From Phycisphaerales bacterium (GTDB lineage Bacteria; Planctomycetota; Phycisphaerae; Phycisphaerales; SM1A02): 5,695 bases of DNA. The stretch lies in contig DOVP01000309.1 of assembly GCA_003520025.1 (NCBI GenBank), positions 1-5,695 of the forward strand, written 5' to 3'. Under the pieces are notes generated by a model, which saw only the letters and a list, made by a program, of their open reading frames with translations, was not told the origin of the DNA and did no database searches. Shown here piece by piece: positions 5,415-5,695 of the stretch. Within the stretch, counting starts at the first letter, position 1; every line of letters begins with the position of its first letter. A program made the translations under genes and the position numbers.

Positions 5415-5519
5415 GAGGAGGATAATCAGTATTGGCTTGCAAAACGAAGAGTCGCTGGAAATGGAACCGGCACCGGAATTCGCCCCCATTGGCATCTGGT
5501 CGATGAACTCCGTTCCATC
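5415..5519. other. Convergent intergenic region
   Basis: This is the gap between the M50 protease stop and the stop of the right-edge membrane protein. It starts with a strong AGGAGG (5416-5421) that serves no recognised gene. It ends with an imperfect stem, GATGAAC/GTT(C)CATC (5502-5519, one bulged base, 3-nt loop), that lacks a T-run on either side. No confident terminator is present, although one would be expected between convergent genes. Confidence 0.4.
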
Positions 5520-5695
5520 TCATCCCCCTGCGAGCAGGTCAGAAACATGTCCGGATGTGAGGAATGGATCGACGGCCCAGTCAACAAGGTTGTGCAGGAT
5601 GTAGGCCCAAAGAATCCACTGGGTCTTCCACGTGATCCATGCAAAAGGAATCGCCAACACGAAGAACCCGACCGAGATCCACCCGACATACTGCG
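5520..5695 (-). CDS. C-terminal fragment of an unidentified membrane protein (cut by right edge)
   Basis: The minus-strand frame entering from the right edge is open for 57 complete codons and ends in TGA at 5522-5520. The fragment begins QYVGWISVGFFVLAIPFAWI, a clear transmembrane helix. It continues with a second hydrophobic, tryptophan-rich stretch (QWILWAYILHNLVDWAV) and a short polar tail ending SDLLAGG. Composition, lack of stops and the natural soluble tail make it a better coding candidate than the overlapping 87-residue frame at 5426-5689, which is serine/arginine-rich. I do not recognise the family. It is convergent with the M50 protease gene, with 105 nt between the two stops. Confidence 0.6.
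   Translation of the reverse strand, partial: QYVGWISVGFFVLAIPFAWITWKTQWILWAYILHNLVDWAVDPFLTSGHVSDLLAGG

Noticed and set aside
5502..5519. Possible terminator between the convergent genes
   Set aside because: The stem has a bulge and a 3-nt loop and lacks a T-run on both strands; it is mentioned only as part of the intergenic region.
5426..5689. Minus-strand 87-codon open frame at the right edge
   Set aside because: It is serine/arginine-rich. The neighbouring frame ending at 5520 gives a convincing membrane-protein C-terminus, so this is its shadow.

Overview
The window looks like a chromosomal segment of a Planctomycetota bacterium, most likely Phycisphaerae-like. The clues are the style of the proteins: an ECF sigma factor followed by a one-pass membrane protein with a pseudopilin-like outer part, an HpnH-type radical SAM enzyme, and a bL35 sequence that resembles planctomycete versions. 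This placement is an inference from protein character; no rRNA or other decisive marker is present. Base composition is moderately GC-rich and coding density is high. The longest gene-free stretch is about 105 nt. I see no tRNA, rRNA, CRISPR array, insertion sequence or phage gene.

Most of the left 60% (about 1-3450) is a run of six minus-strand genes. In transcription order they are: an ECF sigma factor (2695-3450); a one-TM putative anti-sigma factor (1784-2698) that overlaps it by GTGA; ribosomal proteins bL35 (rpmI, 1452-1700) and bL20 (rplT, 999-1373); a PmtA-like SAM-dependent methyltransferase (356-979); and the N-terminal part of a Glu/Leu/Phe/Val dehydrogenase (1-341) cut by the left edge. 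The ribosomal pair appears to have its own promoter and hairpin leader. It lacks the usual infC upstream and pheS downstream.

Divergent from the sigma gene, across a spacer of about 94 bp containing a near-perfect palindrome, is a plus-strand pair: hpnH (3545-4711, adenosyl-hopene transferase of hopanoid synthesis) and, 19 nt later, an M50 site-2 protease (4731-5414). At the right edge, the last 57 codons of a membrane protein (5520-5695) run on the minus strand, convergent with the protease gene.

The attractive inferred system is an envelope-sensing unit. An ECF sigma factor is held by a membrane anti-sigma factor whose outer part resembles a pseudopilin. It is divergent from an operon that carries a hopanoid-modifying enzyme and an intramembrane protease of the class that releases sigma factors. 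A phospholipid-methyltransferase-like gene nearby adds to the membrane theme. Sequence alone supports each gene family; the regulatory link between them is a hypothesis.
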